This document shows, piece by piece, positions 9,700 to 19,991 of a DNA stretch of 64,000 bases (the first letter of the stretch is position 1; each line of letters begins with the position of its first letter). The DNA is from Magnetococcales bacterium (GTDB lineage Bacteria > Pseudomonadota > Magnetococcia > Magnetococcales > JADFWU01), in NCBI GenBank assembly GCA_015234045.1, contig JADFWU010000016.1, positions 1-64,000 of the forward strand, written 5' to 3'. A program made the translations under genes and the position numbers. The notes under the pieces are model-generated. The model did not search any database. It had not been told where the DNA came from and was given only the letters and a program-made list of their open reading frames with translations.

Positions 9700-11079
9700 A
9701 TGCGTTACATCAGCACCCGTGGTGGCGTGGAACCCATCACTTTCTCTCAAGCCGTCATGATGGGATTGGCCACCGATGGTGGTCTGCTTCTGCCTGAAAA
9801 GATCCCCACCGTTGATCCAAAAGACCTGACTGCGTGGGCTAAACTGCCTTTCCAAGAACTGGCTCTTGAGGTGATGCGTCCCTTTGTTGAGCCAGATATT
9901 CCCGCTGAGGATCTCAAGGGATTGATTGATCGCTCCTACGCCGCATTTGATCACCCAAAAGTAACGCCGGTGATCACACCCGGCAATGTGCAGATCATGG
10001 AGCTTTTTCACGGCCCAACGCTGGCATTCAAAGATGTCGCCCTGCAACTGTTGGGCAATCTGTTTGAGTACCTGCTTGAACGCGATGGCGGACAGCTGAA
10101 TATCCTGGGAGCAACTTCCGGCGACACCGGCTCATCGGCCATCTACGGTGTACGCGGCAAAGCCCATATCAATATTTTTATCCTTCATCCACACAAACGG
10201 GTCTCGCCGATCCAAGAACGGCAGATGACTTCGGTACTGGATGACAATGTCCACAATATCGCCATCAAAGGCACTTTTGATGATGGTCAATCCATTGTTA
10301 AAGGATTGTTCAATGATCTGGATTTCAAAAACAAATACAGCCTTGGTGCGGTAAACTCCATCAACTGGGCTCGGATTCTGGCCCAAGTAGTCTATTACTT
10401 CTACGCCTGGGGACAGGTCAGCAAAGGCGATTCCAAGGTAAAAATTCCCTTTTCAGTGCCTACGGGTAACTTTGGTGACATCTTTGCCGGTTATGTAGCC
10501 TATCGCATGGGCTTACCTATTTCGCGGCTGATTTTGGCTACTAATCGCAATGACATTTTGTCACGGTTTGCCAAAACCGGGACCTATGAAGCCGGTACGG
10601 TGCGTCCCACCATGAGTCCGTCCATGGATATTCAGGTTGCGTCCAATTTTGAACGCTATCTCTATTATCTATTGGATGAGGATAGCGCTCTGCTCAGTGA
10701 AAAAATGCAGGGATTCGCTGAAACCGGCACCCTGGAAGTGTCAGCTGAAAAGAAAGCCGAGGTAGACCAACTCATCACCGGTTGCGCGGTCAGCGAAGAA
10801 GAGACGCTAGAACAAATTCGCACCACCTTCACCGAAACCGGCTATGTGCTGGATCCGCACACTGCGGTCGGTGTCCGCGCAGCACGCGATGAACCAACTG
10901 CTGTCTGTCTGGCCACAGCCCATCCCGCCAAATTCAGTGAAGCGGTCAAAAAAGCAACAGGAAAAGAGCCGGAACTGCCCGCTGCATTGGCAGATCTCAT
11001 GGATCGTCCCACACGGGTAGCTCTTCTGGATGCACAACAAGAAACAATCAAAGCCCATATGATCTCAACGCTGGACTAG
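9700..11079 (+). CDS. thrC: Threonine synthase
   Basis: MRYISTRGGVEPITFSQAVMMGLATDGGLLLPEKIP; FHGPTLAFKDVALQLLG; GATSGDTGSSAIYG. Confidence 0.96.
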   Translation: MRYISTRGGVEPITFSQAVMMGLATDGGLLLPEKIPTVDPKDLTAWAKLPFQELALEVMRPFVEPDIPAEDLKGLIDRSYAAFDHPKVTPVITPGNVQIMELFHGPTLAFKDVALQLLGNLFEYLLERDGGQLNILGATSGDTGSSAIYGVRGKAHINIFILHPHKRVSPIQERQMTSVLDDNVHNIAIKGTFDDGQSIVKGLFNDLDFKNKYSLGAVNSINWARILAQVVYYFYAWGQVSKGDSKVKIPFSVPTGNFGDIFAGYVAYRMGLPISRLILATNRNDILSRFAKTGTYEAGTVRPTMSPSMDIQVASNFERYLYYLLDEDSALLSEKMQGFAETGTLEVSAEKKAEVDQLITGCAVSEEETLEQIRTTFTETGYVLDPHTAVGVRAARDEPTAVCLATAHPAKFSEAVKKATGKEPELPAALADLMDRPTRVALLDAQQETIKAHMISTLD

Positions 11080-11124
11080 GGCGTGTTGACATTCAACAGG
11101 GCCTAAGCCTCAAGAGGAACCAAC

Positions 11125-12120
11125 ATGAGCACCACACCTGCCACCGCAGCACAACAAAAAAACCAGCCAGGATTTTTGCGTGGAGTGGTGGTAGGTGCGG
11201 TGTGTGCTCTGCTTCTCTCCGGCATAGCAATGGCCAGCGGTTTTTTGGACCTTGATAACACGCCTTCCAAACAAAAGCCTGTTATTGCTGAAACAGAACC
11301 CGTATTCCAACTATCCAGCACAGTACAAAACATTGCCCAAACTTCCGAAGTACTGCTCCAAGCTTGGCAGGATGGCGGACAACTCCATGAAGCACGCCGC
11401 AAAGGCAGTGGCCTGTTGAGTCTAACGGGGCTTCCTGCCGGTGCATACACCCTGATGGTGCGTTTTGACCAGCAACCCGCCATGATCTATGCCGGTCAAA
11501 ATCAATGGACCCGTACTTTGGATATTGCCTCCAAACTCTCACTTGAGGGCGACACGGATGACCTGCTTCTGACACCCACTCAAGACGATACTGTTAACAC
11601 GCTGATTTCCGGATTATTAACCCATCAAGGCCACCCCATCAGCGGACAGGTTGTCACCGTGCGTGATGGCAACGGTGCTGCCGTGGGCGTTACACTCTCC
11701 AAAGAGGATGGTAGCTTCTCCGTTGAAGGACTCCAACCCGGTACCTACACCCTTCAGGCAGACGGCGAAAACATCACCGGTTCCAAACCGGTAGCGCTCT
11801 CCGAGTCAACACAAACATCCCTACTGTTACCCATGGAGCCGAAAACCAAAAACGTTAAAGGACGGCTGGTTGGCTATGGTGCCGGCACACTTGTACGCAT
11901 CATGGACAGTAACGGGACTTTGCTTGCCGCCACGATCACCGGTGATAATGGCGAATATGATGTCCAAGGTATCCCGGCAAACACAACACCCGAGATCATG
12001 ACCGTCCCGAACACCCCTACCACATCTTCGCCCTCTACATCCTCACCTCACACAAACGCGCCAACCCGAGAACAGTGGAAACAGAAACAGACCCGCACTC
12101 TCAGTGATCTCGGACCATAA
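11125..12120 (+). CDS. Membrane-anchored protein with carboxypeptidase-regulatory-like/prealbumin-like repeats
   Basis: N-terminal TM (GVVVGAVCALLLSGIAMASGF); GQVVTVRDGNGAAVGVTLSKEDGSFSVEGLQPGTYTLQADG and similar modules. Confidence 0.65.
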   Translation: MSTTPATAAQQKNQPGFLRGVVVGAVCALLLSGIAMASGFLDLDNTPSKQKPVIAETEPVFQLSSTVQNIAQTSEVLLQAWQDGGQLHEARRKGSGLLSLTGLPAGAYTLMVRFDQQPAMIYAGQNQWTRTLDIASKLSLEGDTDDLLLTPTQDDTVNTLISGLLTHQGHPISGQVVTVRDGNGAAVGVTLSKEDGSFSVEGLQPGTYTLQADGENITGSKPVALSESTQTSLLLPMEPKTKNVKGRLVGYGAGTLVRIMDSNGTLLAATITGDNGEYDVQGIPANTTPEIMTVPNTPTTSSPSTSSPHTNAPTREQWKQKQTRTLSDLGP

Positions 12121-12329
12121 GAGAAAACGATGCACACACTCCAAAACACTCTACACGCCTCTTATCCAGCCTACGATTGCCACACGTGTCTTACATGATC
12201 TGTATAGCGCCAGGCGTTCCGCAGATATCGCCATAAGAAACCATTTGTAACTGAAGCAAATGCGCTTTTTGTTAGCAATAATCGTCTAAGAACTGTATAC
12301 ATGGTAGTTACTTGTTTCAAAATTGTAAC

Positions 12330-12360
12330 AATGACACCTCTGGGGTTCGAAGGTGTCATT
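12330..12360. other. Perfect 10-bp inverted repeat hairpin in an intergenic region
   Basis: aatgacacct (12330-12339) / aggtgtcatt (12351-12360); no T-tract following. Confidence 0.5.
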
Positions 12361-12408
12361 ATGTGTGCGTGCCGTCAGGTACGGTTATCGTGGTATAGGA
12401 GTTGACAC

Positions 12409-13315
12409 ATGTTTGGCAAAAAAACGCTATCTCAAGCAGCCCGACGACCTGGGGGAGGGTCTACCCTGTCCATGGTGGCAGCGACATTGTTGATGGGCTT
12501 CACCAGCATTGCCCATGCGGAATCCGTTGACATCATGATTGATGGTGCAGGAGTCGGTATGGTCACCAGTGACCCAACGGGCATTGAATGCTCTAACGAC
12601 ACCGAAGGCACAGGCACGATCTGTTCCCTTGATGTCGATTTGAACGGTGATATTGAACTGTTTGCCGATCCTGCTGACGGCTCCGTTTTTGATGGATGGA
12701 GTATTGCAGGCTGTACGACTGACGCATGCTCAATCCATGTTGATGGTCCAATCAGCGTCACCGCTCGGTTTGAACCTGATATGGGTGCCCCCCCCCCCTT
12801 CGGAAGAGGAACTGAAAGCAGAAGCTGAACGCCGTGTTCCACCCGTACTGAATGCCCTTGAACTACCCGGACAACTGGTCGCAGGCGAAAGCTATACTCT
12901 CAGATGGTCCCTACTTGGCTACCATGACAGCTATATGTCCGCCGCTGTAACGTTTAATTGTGAAGAAGCCCCGGCAGGTGAGTGCGGTAAATATTATCGT
13001 GATCACCATGAAAGCTCTGGCAAAATCGATCCCATGCCTGACCCTGACACCGATGAAGTCGGCACAGAGACAGATTGGGACTACTCAGGCATAAAAGCAC
13101 GGGAATTTCTCTACGAATTCAATTTTGTTGCGCCCGATGTAGACGCTCCCACTGAGATGGTCATCCGTTTCTATCGCATCAGCGATATTGATGAAGGCGC
13201 AGGCAATACGGCAATCTCCCTGTTGGTGCCCGGCGGACTGCCGAATGTTGGCTATTACGACACTGCCGGACGGCGGATCAGCGTCGAAGTGGTGCCCAAC
13301 AATACGGACCAATAA
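12409..13315 (+). pseudogene. Secreted InlB-like-repeat protein interrupted by a frameshift in an 11-C homopolymer (phase-variable, sequencing error or pseudogene)
   Basis: ORFs 12409-12828 and 12647-13315 together match the paralogue at 13405; switch lies in C11 at 12788-12798; 12 or 9 Cs would restore ...MGAPPP(P)SEEELKAEAERRVPP... Confidence 0.85.
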
Positions 13316-13404
13316 GTCACTCCCGATCACTGTATCGAAAGATACGATCGACTGGAAATACAAAAGGGTAACCGTTAGTTACCCCTTATGATGGAGCTTC
13401 AACC

Positions 13405-16023
13405 ATGTTCAATATAAAACGGAAAGCGATTACGCTCTCCCCTTTGAGCCGAACTGGTCGGGTGTTTGGGATGTTTATGGCCCCGGTCATGATGACAGGG
13501 CTTCTGCTTCCCCAAACCTCACTGGCCGCTCCCGGCGATCCTACAATAATTACAGCACAGATTCGTGGTGCTGCTGACACAGCACCACCTATGAATGATG
13601 TACGCATCATTCTGGAAGGCGATGATGGTGCCTTGGCTACATATGAGTCAGGTACGGATCCGTCAGGCGTAATCAACTACGATGAAACCGATGGTTCCAT
13701 TACCATTGAAGGCAGTGTTCTTGATCAGTGGGATGATGAATCTGACTGGGTGGTTCTCGTGGAACTGGGCGACAAAGAGTCCACAACCGATCCTCTGCAC
13801 TCCACGGTCCTTTTTATTGATTCCGTCACACCGGAAGAGACAAACGACCTAACCGGCCCCGATGGCCCAGCCATGATGGCGGACCAACATCACCTGATGA
13901 TTGATGTAGAGGGTCCAGGATTCGTTGTCAGTGATGGCCCTATTGACTGTATGGATAGCGACTCCGATCCTGGCGTTTGTGAAGCTGATTTTCCAGCCGG
14001 TGAGATGGTCCATTTGACCGCCACCCCGGACACTGACATGTTCTTTGTTGGTTGGGAAGGTGTCTGTGCTGGTGAAGAGGAACAGTGTGAAATTGAGCTG
14101 CTCGTGCCGCTGGGTGTAAAAGCCATTTTTAGTGATGTTGAACCAAACACCGGCACAGGTACAACGGACACACGGCATCTGTCTGTCGATATCGATGGCA
14201 TGGGTTCTGGCGTAGTCGAAAACCATCCAAATGCCGACATCATCAACTGCGGCACCAATTGTGACGCTGATATCCCGGTTGATGATGACATCGTTCTCAC
14301 AGCCATGCCTGATGCGGGTTCGGTCTTTGGTGGTTGGAGTGATGCAGTTTGCGACATGGATCTCTCCTGTACCATACCCATGAACATGGATCAAAACGTC
14401 ACGGCCTACTTCGATGTTGATGATGGTGGCGGTAACGGCGGTGGCGATGATCCACTGCTCAATGAAACAATCCGTGAACAAGCTGCCCGGCGCATGCCAC
14501 CAATTCTGTTCGAATTGGGCATGGCACCCATGCTACCAGCAGGTCAGAACGCCTATTTCGAATGGGATATCCTCGGCTATCATGAGGGATATCGCTCTGT
14601 TGTCGCGGTCTTCGACTGCACAGGCATCACCGATGACAGCTGCGGGGCTGACTTCAACACCAATATCGCAACATCCGATAAGCTTGAGCCAAATGAAGTT
14701 AATCCAGGCCCATGGGCCTTTGAAGGCGAACAGGCTGAACTGTTCAACTTCTCTGCGATGCTGCCCATGCCTGCTGTAACAGAAAATACTGAAGCCGTTG
14801 TTCGTTTTTATTGGGTATCAAAAATGGACCACATGGACGACTTGCACACAGTCTCCCTTCTGCTTCCTGGCGGGCTGCCTGACGTGGGCTACTACGACAC
14901 TTCCGGTCGTCGTTTGATGACCATGATGGGACCATCTGACACGGCTGGCAATGGCATGATCGGCATGACCGGTGAATATACCGGTACCTTCATGCTTGCG
15001 GATGGCATCGAAGGCGAATGGTCTATTGAGGTAGATGACGATGGTAACGTCATGGGCACCTTTACTGCCATGGAGAACGGTACCGTTATCGACTCCGGTG
15101 ATATCATGGGCCCACCAGACCCTGACAATGGCGATATGCCCGAACCTCTCATGATTGATCAGGATGGCCATTTCAAATTCCAAATTGGTGATGAAGATGA
15201 CGGCACCCTGGAGATCATCACCCTGAAAATGGATGCCGACACCCGGGAAATCATTTGCGCTGATGATGGTTGCCCTTTGAACACCACCTTTGATGGCGGT
15301 CCCAAGCCGGATGATCAAACCGGTGGTGAACCAAACCAATACGAAGGCACCTTTACTGCCACGACATTGGATATTGAGGGATCTTGGCATGTTGATGTTG
15401 ATGCTGATGGCAACGTCACAGGCGCTTACGCGGTCTCCGAAAACGGCTCACTGTTAGACCCAAAAACACTCCTCGGACCTCCTGACGGCTCAGGTGACAA
15501 TCAGCCCATCGCGATTGATGTTAACGGCCAATTCGTTATTGAGGTAACTATTGGACCCGTTACTCAAGAGGTAACGCTCCAAGTCTCTTCAGACGGTACA
15601 GTCAGCTGTGCTACTGATGGCTGCCCTGCGGGTATTGAATTCACCGGCATGCCAAAAATAGATGATGGCAGCGATCACTTTGCAGGCACTTTCTCCATAC
15701 CCAATGATGACGGCAATGTGGATTCAGGTGTTTGGGAAATGGACATTGATGGCGACGGCAATATTGTCGGCAACTACGAAGTCCATGATGCCGATGGCAC
15801 CGTTATCGATTCTGGTTCAATGGAAGGCCCTGAAGGCAGCGATGGTAACCCGATACCACTCAAACTCGACGCAAACATGCGATTCATGATTGAGGGTAGC
15901 GACACTATTGGCGATATCATCATAGAAGTGACTGAACAAGGTGATGTATTCTGCCCAACAGATTCCTGCCCAGCAGGTGTCGTTTTCGAAGGCGGCATCC
16001 CTTCAAATATGGCTGGCATGTAA
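13405..16023 (+). CDS. Secreted protein with divergent InlB-like B-repeats, a family-specific middle domain and three tandem C-terminal ~105-aa repeats
   Basis: Signal peptide; VFGGWSDAVCDMDLSCTIPMNMDQNVTAYF type repeats; three EGTF...DDDGNV.G.....NG...D...GPP...CP/S repeats. Confidence 0.75.
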   Translation: MFNIKRKAITLSPLSRTGRVFGMFMAPVMMTGLLLPQTSLAAPGDPTIITAQIRGAADTAPPMNDVRIILEGDDGALATYESGTDPSGVINYDETDGSITIEGSVLDQWDDESDWVVLVELGDKESTTDPLHSTVLFIDSVTPEETNDLTGPDGPAMMADQHHLMIDVEGPGFVVSDGPIDCMDSDSDPGVCEADFPAGEMVHLTATPDTDMFFVGWEGVCAGEEEQCEIELLVPLGVKAIFSDVEPNTGTGTTDTRHLSVDIDGMGSGVVENHPNADIINCGTNCDADIPVDDDIVLTAMPDAGSVFGGWSDAVCDMDLSCTIPMNMDQNVTAYFDVDDGGGNGGGDDPLLNETIREQAARRMPPILFELGMAPMLPAGQNAYFEWDILGYHEGYRSVVAVFDCTGITDDSCGADFNTNIATSDKLEPNEVNPGPWAFEGEQAELFNFSAMLPMPAVTENTEAVVRFYWVSKMDHMDDLHTVSLLLPGGLPDVGYYDTSGRRLMTMMGPSDTAGNGMIGMTGEYTGTFMLADGIEGEWSIEVDDDGNVMGTFTAMENGTVIDSGDIMGPPDPDNGDMPEPLMIDQDGHFKFQIGDEDDGTLEIITLKMDADTREIICADDGCPLNTTFDGGPKPDDQTGGEPNQYEGTFTATTLDIEGSWHVDVDADGNVTGAYAVSENGSLLDPKTLLGPPDGSGDNQPIAIDVNGQFVIEVTIGPVTQEVTLQVSSDGTVSCATDGCPAGIEFTGMPKIDDGSDHFAGTFSIPNDDGNVDSGVWEMDIDGDGNIVGNYEVHDADGTVIDSGSMEGPEGSDGNPIPLKLDANMRFMIEGSDTIGDIIIEVTEQGDVFCPTDSCPAGVVFEGGIPSNMAGM

Positions 16024-16077
16024 TACGGTCTGTATTTTCAGCCAGCAAATGATCAGTGAAAATTGATCAATAAAAGT

Positions 16078-16106
16078 GAGGGGGCTTAATTGCCCCCTCT
16101 TTTTTT
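16078..16106 (+). terminator. Rho-independent terminator
   Basis: gaggggg-cttaattg-ccccctc stem followed by T7, 55 bp after a stop codon. Confidence 0.88.
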
Positions 16107-16128
16107 GGCTCAACAAGGATGACAATAG

Positions 16129-16581
16129 ATGGATGAAAAGGGCTTTAATGCGCTTTTGTCAGGTCGATTTGATGGCATGGTCCGGCTTCAGGATGTGGAC
16201 CAACTCAAAGAAAAGATCACCGCGACAAATGGCTGGTATGTGGTCGATCCCGGTGATTCCACGTCCAACAACACCCCTGTTGACGGTATTGAAGCACGTC
16301 AACAATTGGATACCATGGTAGAAGAGATCCTCACCGAGGAACGCGGCATCTGGACAACCATGATCTACGCAAACACCATTGAAGATCCCCTGTTGATCAA
16401 GGTATTCCATCCCCGCCGGGCGGGTTGTGGTTGTGGACCGAGCATGGGCATCGTGCCTTGGCGGGTTTTTTCCCGCGTGGAGCCTGAATTGGTGCCTGAA
16501 TGGCAACCCAAAGAGAGCTGTCGTTTGCCCGACAACAGCGATAAAACAGGAGAACAACCCTGGTGGAAGAAAATGTTTTAG
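16129..16581 (+). CDS. Hypothetical protein with CGCG motif
   Basis: 150-aa ORF; RRAGCGCGPSMGIVPWRVFSRVEP; overlaps the downstream NUDIX gene by 19 bp. Confidence 0.6.
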   Translation: MDEKGFNALLSGRFDGMVRLQDVDQLKEKITATNGWYVVDPGDSTSNNTPVDGIEARQQLDTMVEEILTEERGIWTTMIYANTIEDPLLIKVFHPRRAGCGCGPSMGIVPWRVFSRVEPELVPEWQPKESCRLPDNSDKTGEQPWWKKMF

Positions 16582-16982
16582 CACAAAGGCCCGTAATTTT
16601 GGTGGTGGCGGCACTGATTCGCAACAGTGAAAGACAGGTCCTACTCACCCAACGCGCCCGACATTCCCATTTGGAAATGCACTGGGAGTTTCCCGGCGGC
16701 AAGGTTGAACCTGGAGAGACACCGGAACAAGCACTGATTCGGGAAATAAAAGAAGAGGTTGGCTTAACGATTGACGACCTTAATCCATGGCGTTTCGTCT
16801 CGTATGGTTACACCAGTTTTCACCTCTTGATGCCAGTATTCGAAGTAGGCAAATTCTCAGGCACACCACACCCTTGTGATCCAAAAGTACGTGATGCTGG
16901 TTGGTTTTCCCTGCAAAAAATGGCACAAATGGACTTCCCACCCGCAGACAGGCCGTTGTTGAGTGCCTTAGGCCTGCGTTAA
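16563..16982 (+). CDS. mutT: NUDIX hydrolase, MutT-like (8-oxo-dGTP diphosphatase-like), GTG start
   Basis: NUDIX box GGKVEPGETPEQALIREIKEEVGL; RARHSHLEMHWEFPGG. Confidence 0.9.
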   Translation: MEENVLAQRPVILVVAALIRNSERQVLLTQRARHSHLEMHWEFPGGKVEPGETPEQALIREIKEEVGLTIDDLNPWRFVSYGYTSFHLLMPVFEVGKFSGTPHPCDPKVRDAGWFSLQKMAQMDFPPADRPLLSALGLR

Positions 16983-17049
16983 ACTGTCGGCGTAATCATA
17001 CCGTAACCCACTCTCAGGCTCTGCCCTGGGCCTGCGATACCAAGGTGCC

Positions 17050-17319
17050 ATGAAGGCCTATTTACAACGTGTAAACCCGGAAAACCAGTCAGTCTGGTTC
17101 TACTCCATCCAGATTCAACAGGATCTTTTGGGTCATTGGCAGGTGGTACGCAACTGGGGAAGCTTTGGCGCTGGCGGCACCATGAAACAAACACCGTTTG
17201 ATACCATGGACAAGGCCCTGACGTTTATGGAACGCCTTCGCAATGAACTGGTGCGTAAAGGGTATAAGGTCGTGATGCAAGAAGGCTTTTCTGCTCACCG
17301 AGCCAACCCATCATCTTGA
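17050..17319 (+). CDS. Stand-alone WGR-domain protein
   Basis: FYSIQIQQDLLGHWQVVRNWGSFGAGGTMKQTPFDTMDKALTFMERL...KGY. Confidence 0.8.
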   Translation: MKAYLQRVNPENQSVWFYSIQIQQDLLGHWQVVRNWGSFGAGGTMKQTPFDTMDKALTFMERLRNELVRKGYKVVMQEGFSAHRANPSS

Positions 17320-17341
17320 TTGTTACCGAGGATTTCAGATC

Positions 17342-17971
17342 ATGTCCATCATCCATCAATCCATGGAAACCGGCCCACTACAGGTGAATTGCCAAATTAT
17401 CGGCAACACCGAAACCGGACAAGCGGTGTTGATTGATCCAGGTGGTCACGCTGATCAGATTCTGGCGACACTGGAACGTCTCTCCCTCAAACTGACCGAT
17501 ATTGTCAACACCCACGGCCACTTTGATCACCTCGGTGCCGTTGCGGCCCTACAGGAGAAAACCGGCTGCACCTTCTGGATTCATCCTGAAGATCAATTCC
17601 TGGTACAGAACGCTCCTCAACATGCGGCAACCTGGGGTATTTCATTCGACAAAGTACCCAGCATGGATAAAGATCTCAGCCATGGTCAAACCCTGGAATT
17701 AGCGGGCATCACCCTGACCGTCATTCACACACCCGGCCACACACCCGGCGGTGTCTGTCTGCGTTGGAACGACAATCTCGCGGTAGGCGATACGCTGTTT
17801 GCTGGCTCCATCGGCCGCACCGATCTCCCCGGCGGTAATCATTCACAACTTCTGAGCAGCATCCGCGACCGACTTCTCACCCTTCCCCATACCATCAACT
17901 GCTTCCCTGGTCATGGCCCAGCCACTACCATTGGACAGGAACGCAATTTTAATCCGTTTTTGACTTCTTAA
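17342..17971 (+). CDS. MBL-fold metallohydrolase (glyoxalase II-like)
   Basis: NTHGHFDHLGAVA (HxHxDH), HTPGHTPGGVCL, GDTLFAGSIGRTDLPGG, CFPGHGPATTIGQE. Confidence 0.93.
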   Translation: MSIIHQSMETGPLQVNCQIIGNTETGQAVLIDPGGHADQILATLERLSLKLTDIVNTHGHFDHLGAVAALQEKTGCTFWIHPEDQFLVQNAPQHAATWGISFDKVPSMDKDLSHGQTLELAGITLTVIHTPGHTPGGVCLRWNDNLAVGDTLFAGSIGRTDLPGGNHSQLLSSIRDRLLTLPHTINCFPGHGPATTIGQERNFNPFLTS

Positions 17972-19803
17972 AAAGGCCAGAATAGAGGAATCAATAAAGT
18001 AGCCACCCCCCAATGAAGCAGATTGAGAGGAACACCTACTTTAATGAAATCTTTAAAATCATACCCTCCAGAGCTGTAAACCAATAGGTTGGTCTTATAC
18101 CCAAAAGGCGTGGAAAATGCGGCGTTCGCGCCAAAAATGACGGCAATCAAAAACGGCAAACTGCTCACATCCATGGTATGTGCAATACTGATCCCCACCG
18201 GCGCAAACAGGATGGCTGTGGCATTGTTGGAGATGATGTTGGTGAACGTGGTCACCAACAATCCAAACAGCGCCAAAGCCAGAAGAGGACGTGTGGGATC
18301 GACGATACCCAAAAATCCTTGAGCCAGTAGCTGATCAGCTTGGCTCGCTTGCATGGCATCGCCCAGCGCAAGAGAAGCCGCGATAAGAAGGACCACCTTG
18401 GCCGGAACAGCACCATATCCCTGAGACGCGGTAATACACCCGGTAGCAATGGTTAAAAATGCACCAACAATAGCCAAGATTGGCATGACGCTACTCTTAA
18501 AAGCCGCAATAGCTATGATTGACCCAAGAATGGTCAATGCAAGTTTGGACTTTCGGGGATTGGTAACCCCTTTGCTCGCCTGCATATAGAGATGGTAATT
18601 GCTACTGCTTGTCAGGCGCTGGAGATTCTCTTTCTCTCCTTCAACGACAAGCAATGTACCCGCGCGCAACGGTTGCTCAAAAAGTCGCCCTGAAAAATCT
18701 TGAGAACGCCGATGAATGGCCGTCACAAAAACCCCGTTGAGTTGCTGAAAACGGGTATTGGACAACGCTCTGCCGATATAACGGGAATCGGGCGTGATAA
18801 CAAGCTCTGCTGTGGACCAAATGCCCCTCTCATCCGCACTTGGGGATCGTCGTCCAGGCACTTTTGGAATTAATGACAGCCCTACTTTCCTTTCAGCTTC
18901 TTTAAGCTTTTTCAAAGTGCCCATCATCATGAGGACATCGCCTGTCTCTGAGATGGTTTGCCGTTTTTTTTCCGATGCCACCTCCTGCCCATCACGAATC
19001 AGACGGTGCAACTTTAACCCTTTCAGACTCTCTTCCAGTGTTTCTCCGTAAGGACGACCAACCAAAGAAGCATTTTCACTTACCTCAAGTTCCGCTGTAA
19101 ACAGACGGGGCTTAAAGAGGCTCTTACCATCAGAATCTGATTGATCTGGTAGAAGTTTTGCTACCGCAAACGGAAGATAAAGAAAACCCATCACCATGAG
19201 TAGCAGTGCAACAGGTGTCAGGGTAAACATGCCGATCCCCTCAACACCCGCTCTATTGGCAAAATCTGCCACAAGGATGTTGGTGGAACTGCCAATCAGC
19301 GTGCATGACCCTCCCAAACTGGCGATAAAGGCAATAGGCATCAACATCCGCTTGGGTGGCGCGTCCATCTCCTCAGAAAGAGCGAGCAGAATCGGAATAA
19401 AAATGACAACGACTGGCGTGTTATTGACAAATGCACTCAAAAGCCCTGAGAGCGCCATAGCCAAAAACAACCCTTTAACCCAAGAACCCTGTGCAATTTG
19501 TCCGATCCATTGCGCCACTGGTTCCAAAGCACCCGTGCGAGACACGCCTTCCCCTACGATAAGCAATGCCACCACCGTGGCCAGTGCAGAATTCGCAAAC
19601 CCCTTGAGAAGCGTTAACGGATTAAAGAAAGCGCCCTGCGAATTTGGAAGCGGCATGGGATAGAGGGTAAAAATCGCCAGCAAAAGCGCCAGAAGTCCGA
19701 ATGAAATCAAATCAACCGAAATGCGCCCCATGGCAAACATGATCACCGCCAGGACCAACACGGAGAGAATAAGCCATGAATGGGGAAGTGTGGACAAGAT
19801 CAT
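17968..19803 (-). CDS. SLC13-family permease with RCK_C/TrkA-C domains
   Basis: 611 aa, many TM segments; SAFVNNTPVVVIFIPILLAL; GSCTLIGSSTNILV; central TrkA-C-like regions; TNIISNNATAILFAPVGISIA. Confidence 0.9.
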   Translation of the reverse strand: MILSTLPHSWLILSVLVLAVIMFAMGRISVDLISFGLLALLLAIFTLYPMPLPNSQGAFFNPLTLLKGFANSALATVVALLIVGEGVSRTGALEPVAQWIGQIAQGSWVKGLFLAMALSGLLSAFVNNTPVVVIFIPILLALSEEMDAPPKRMLMPIAFIASLGGSCTLIGSSTNILVADFANRAGVEGIGMFTLTPVALLLMVMGFLYLPFAVAKLLPDQSDSDGKSLFKPRLFTAELEVSENASLVGRPYGETLEESLKGLKLHRLIRDGQEVASEKKRQTISETGDVLMMMGTLKKLKEAERKVGLSLIPKVPGRRSPSADERGIWSTAELVITPDSRYIGRALSNTRFQQLNGVFVTAIHRRSQDFSGRLFEQPLRAGTLLVVEGEKENLQRLTSSSNYHLYMQASKGVTNPRKSKLALTILGSIIAIAAFKSSVMPILAIVGAFLTIATGCITASQGYGAVPAKVVLLIAASLALGDAMQASQADQLLAQGFLGIVDPTRPLLALALFGLLVTTFTNIISNNATAILFAPVGISIAHTMDVSSLPFLIAVIFGANAAFSTPFGYKTNLLVYSSGGYDFKDFIKVGVPLNLLHWGVATLLIPLFWPF

Positions 19804-19991
19804 GATCTAAACCGCAGCACCTATCTCAGCATTGCAATAGGCAGGCGGCCTCCTGTATGGCTGGTGGTCTATGGTTCATGATTCACCCTTGGCACCATGG
19901 AATGAATAGATTATTTCCCTCGATAGTCCATTCACTCCAAGGCCCTAATTCAACAGGGTATCGTCAATCCAAAACAATCGCCACACCTAAA

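Noticed and set aside
13849-14481. Minus-strand 210-aa ORF within the InlB-like protein gene
   Set aside because: Antisense to a convincing secreted-protein CDS; no motif.
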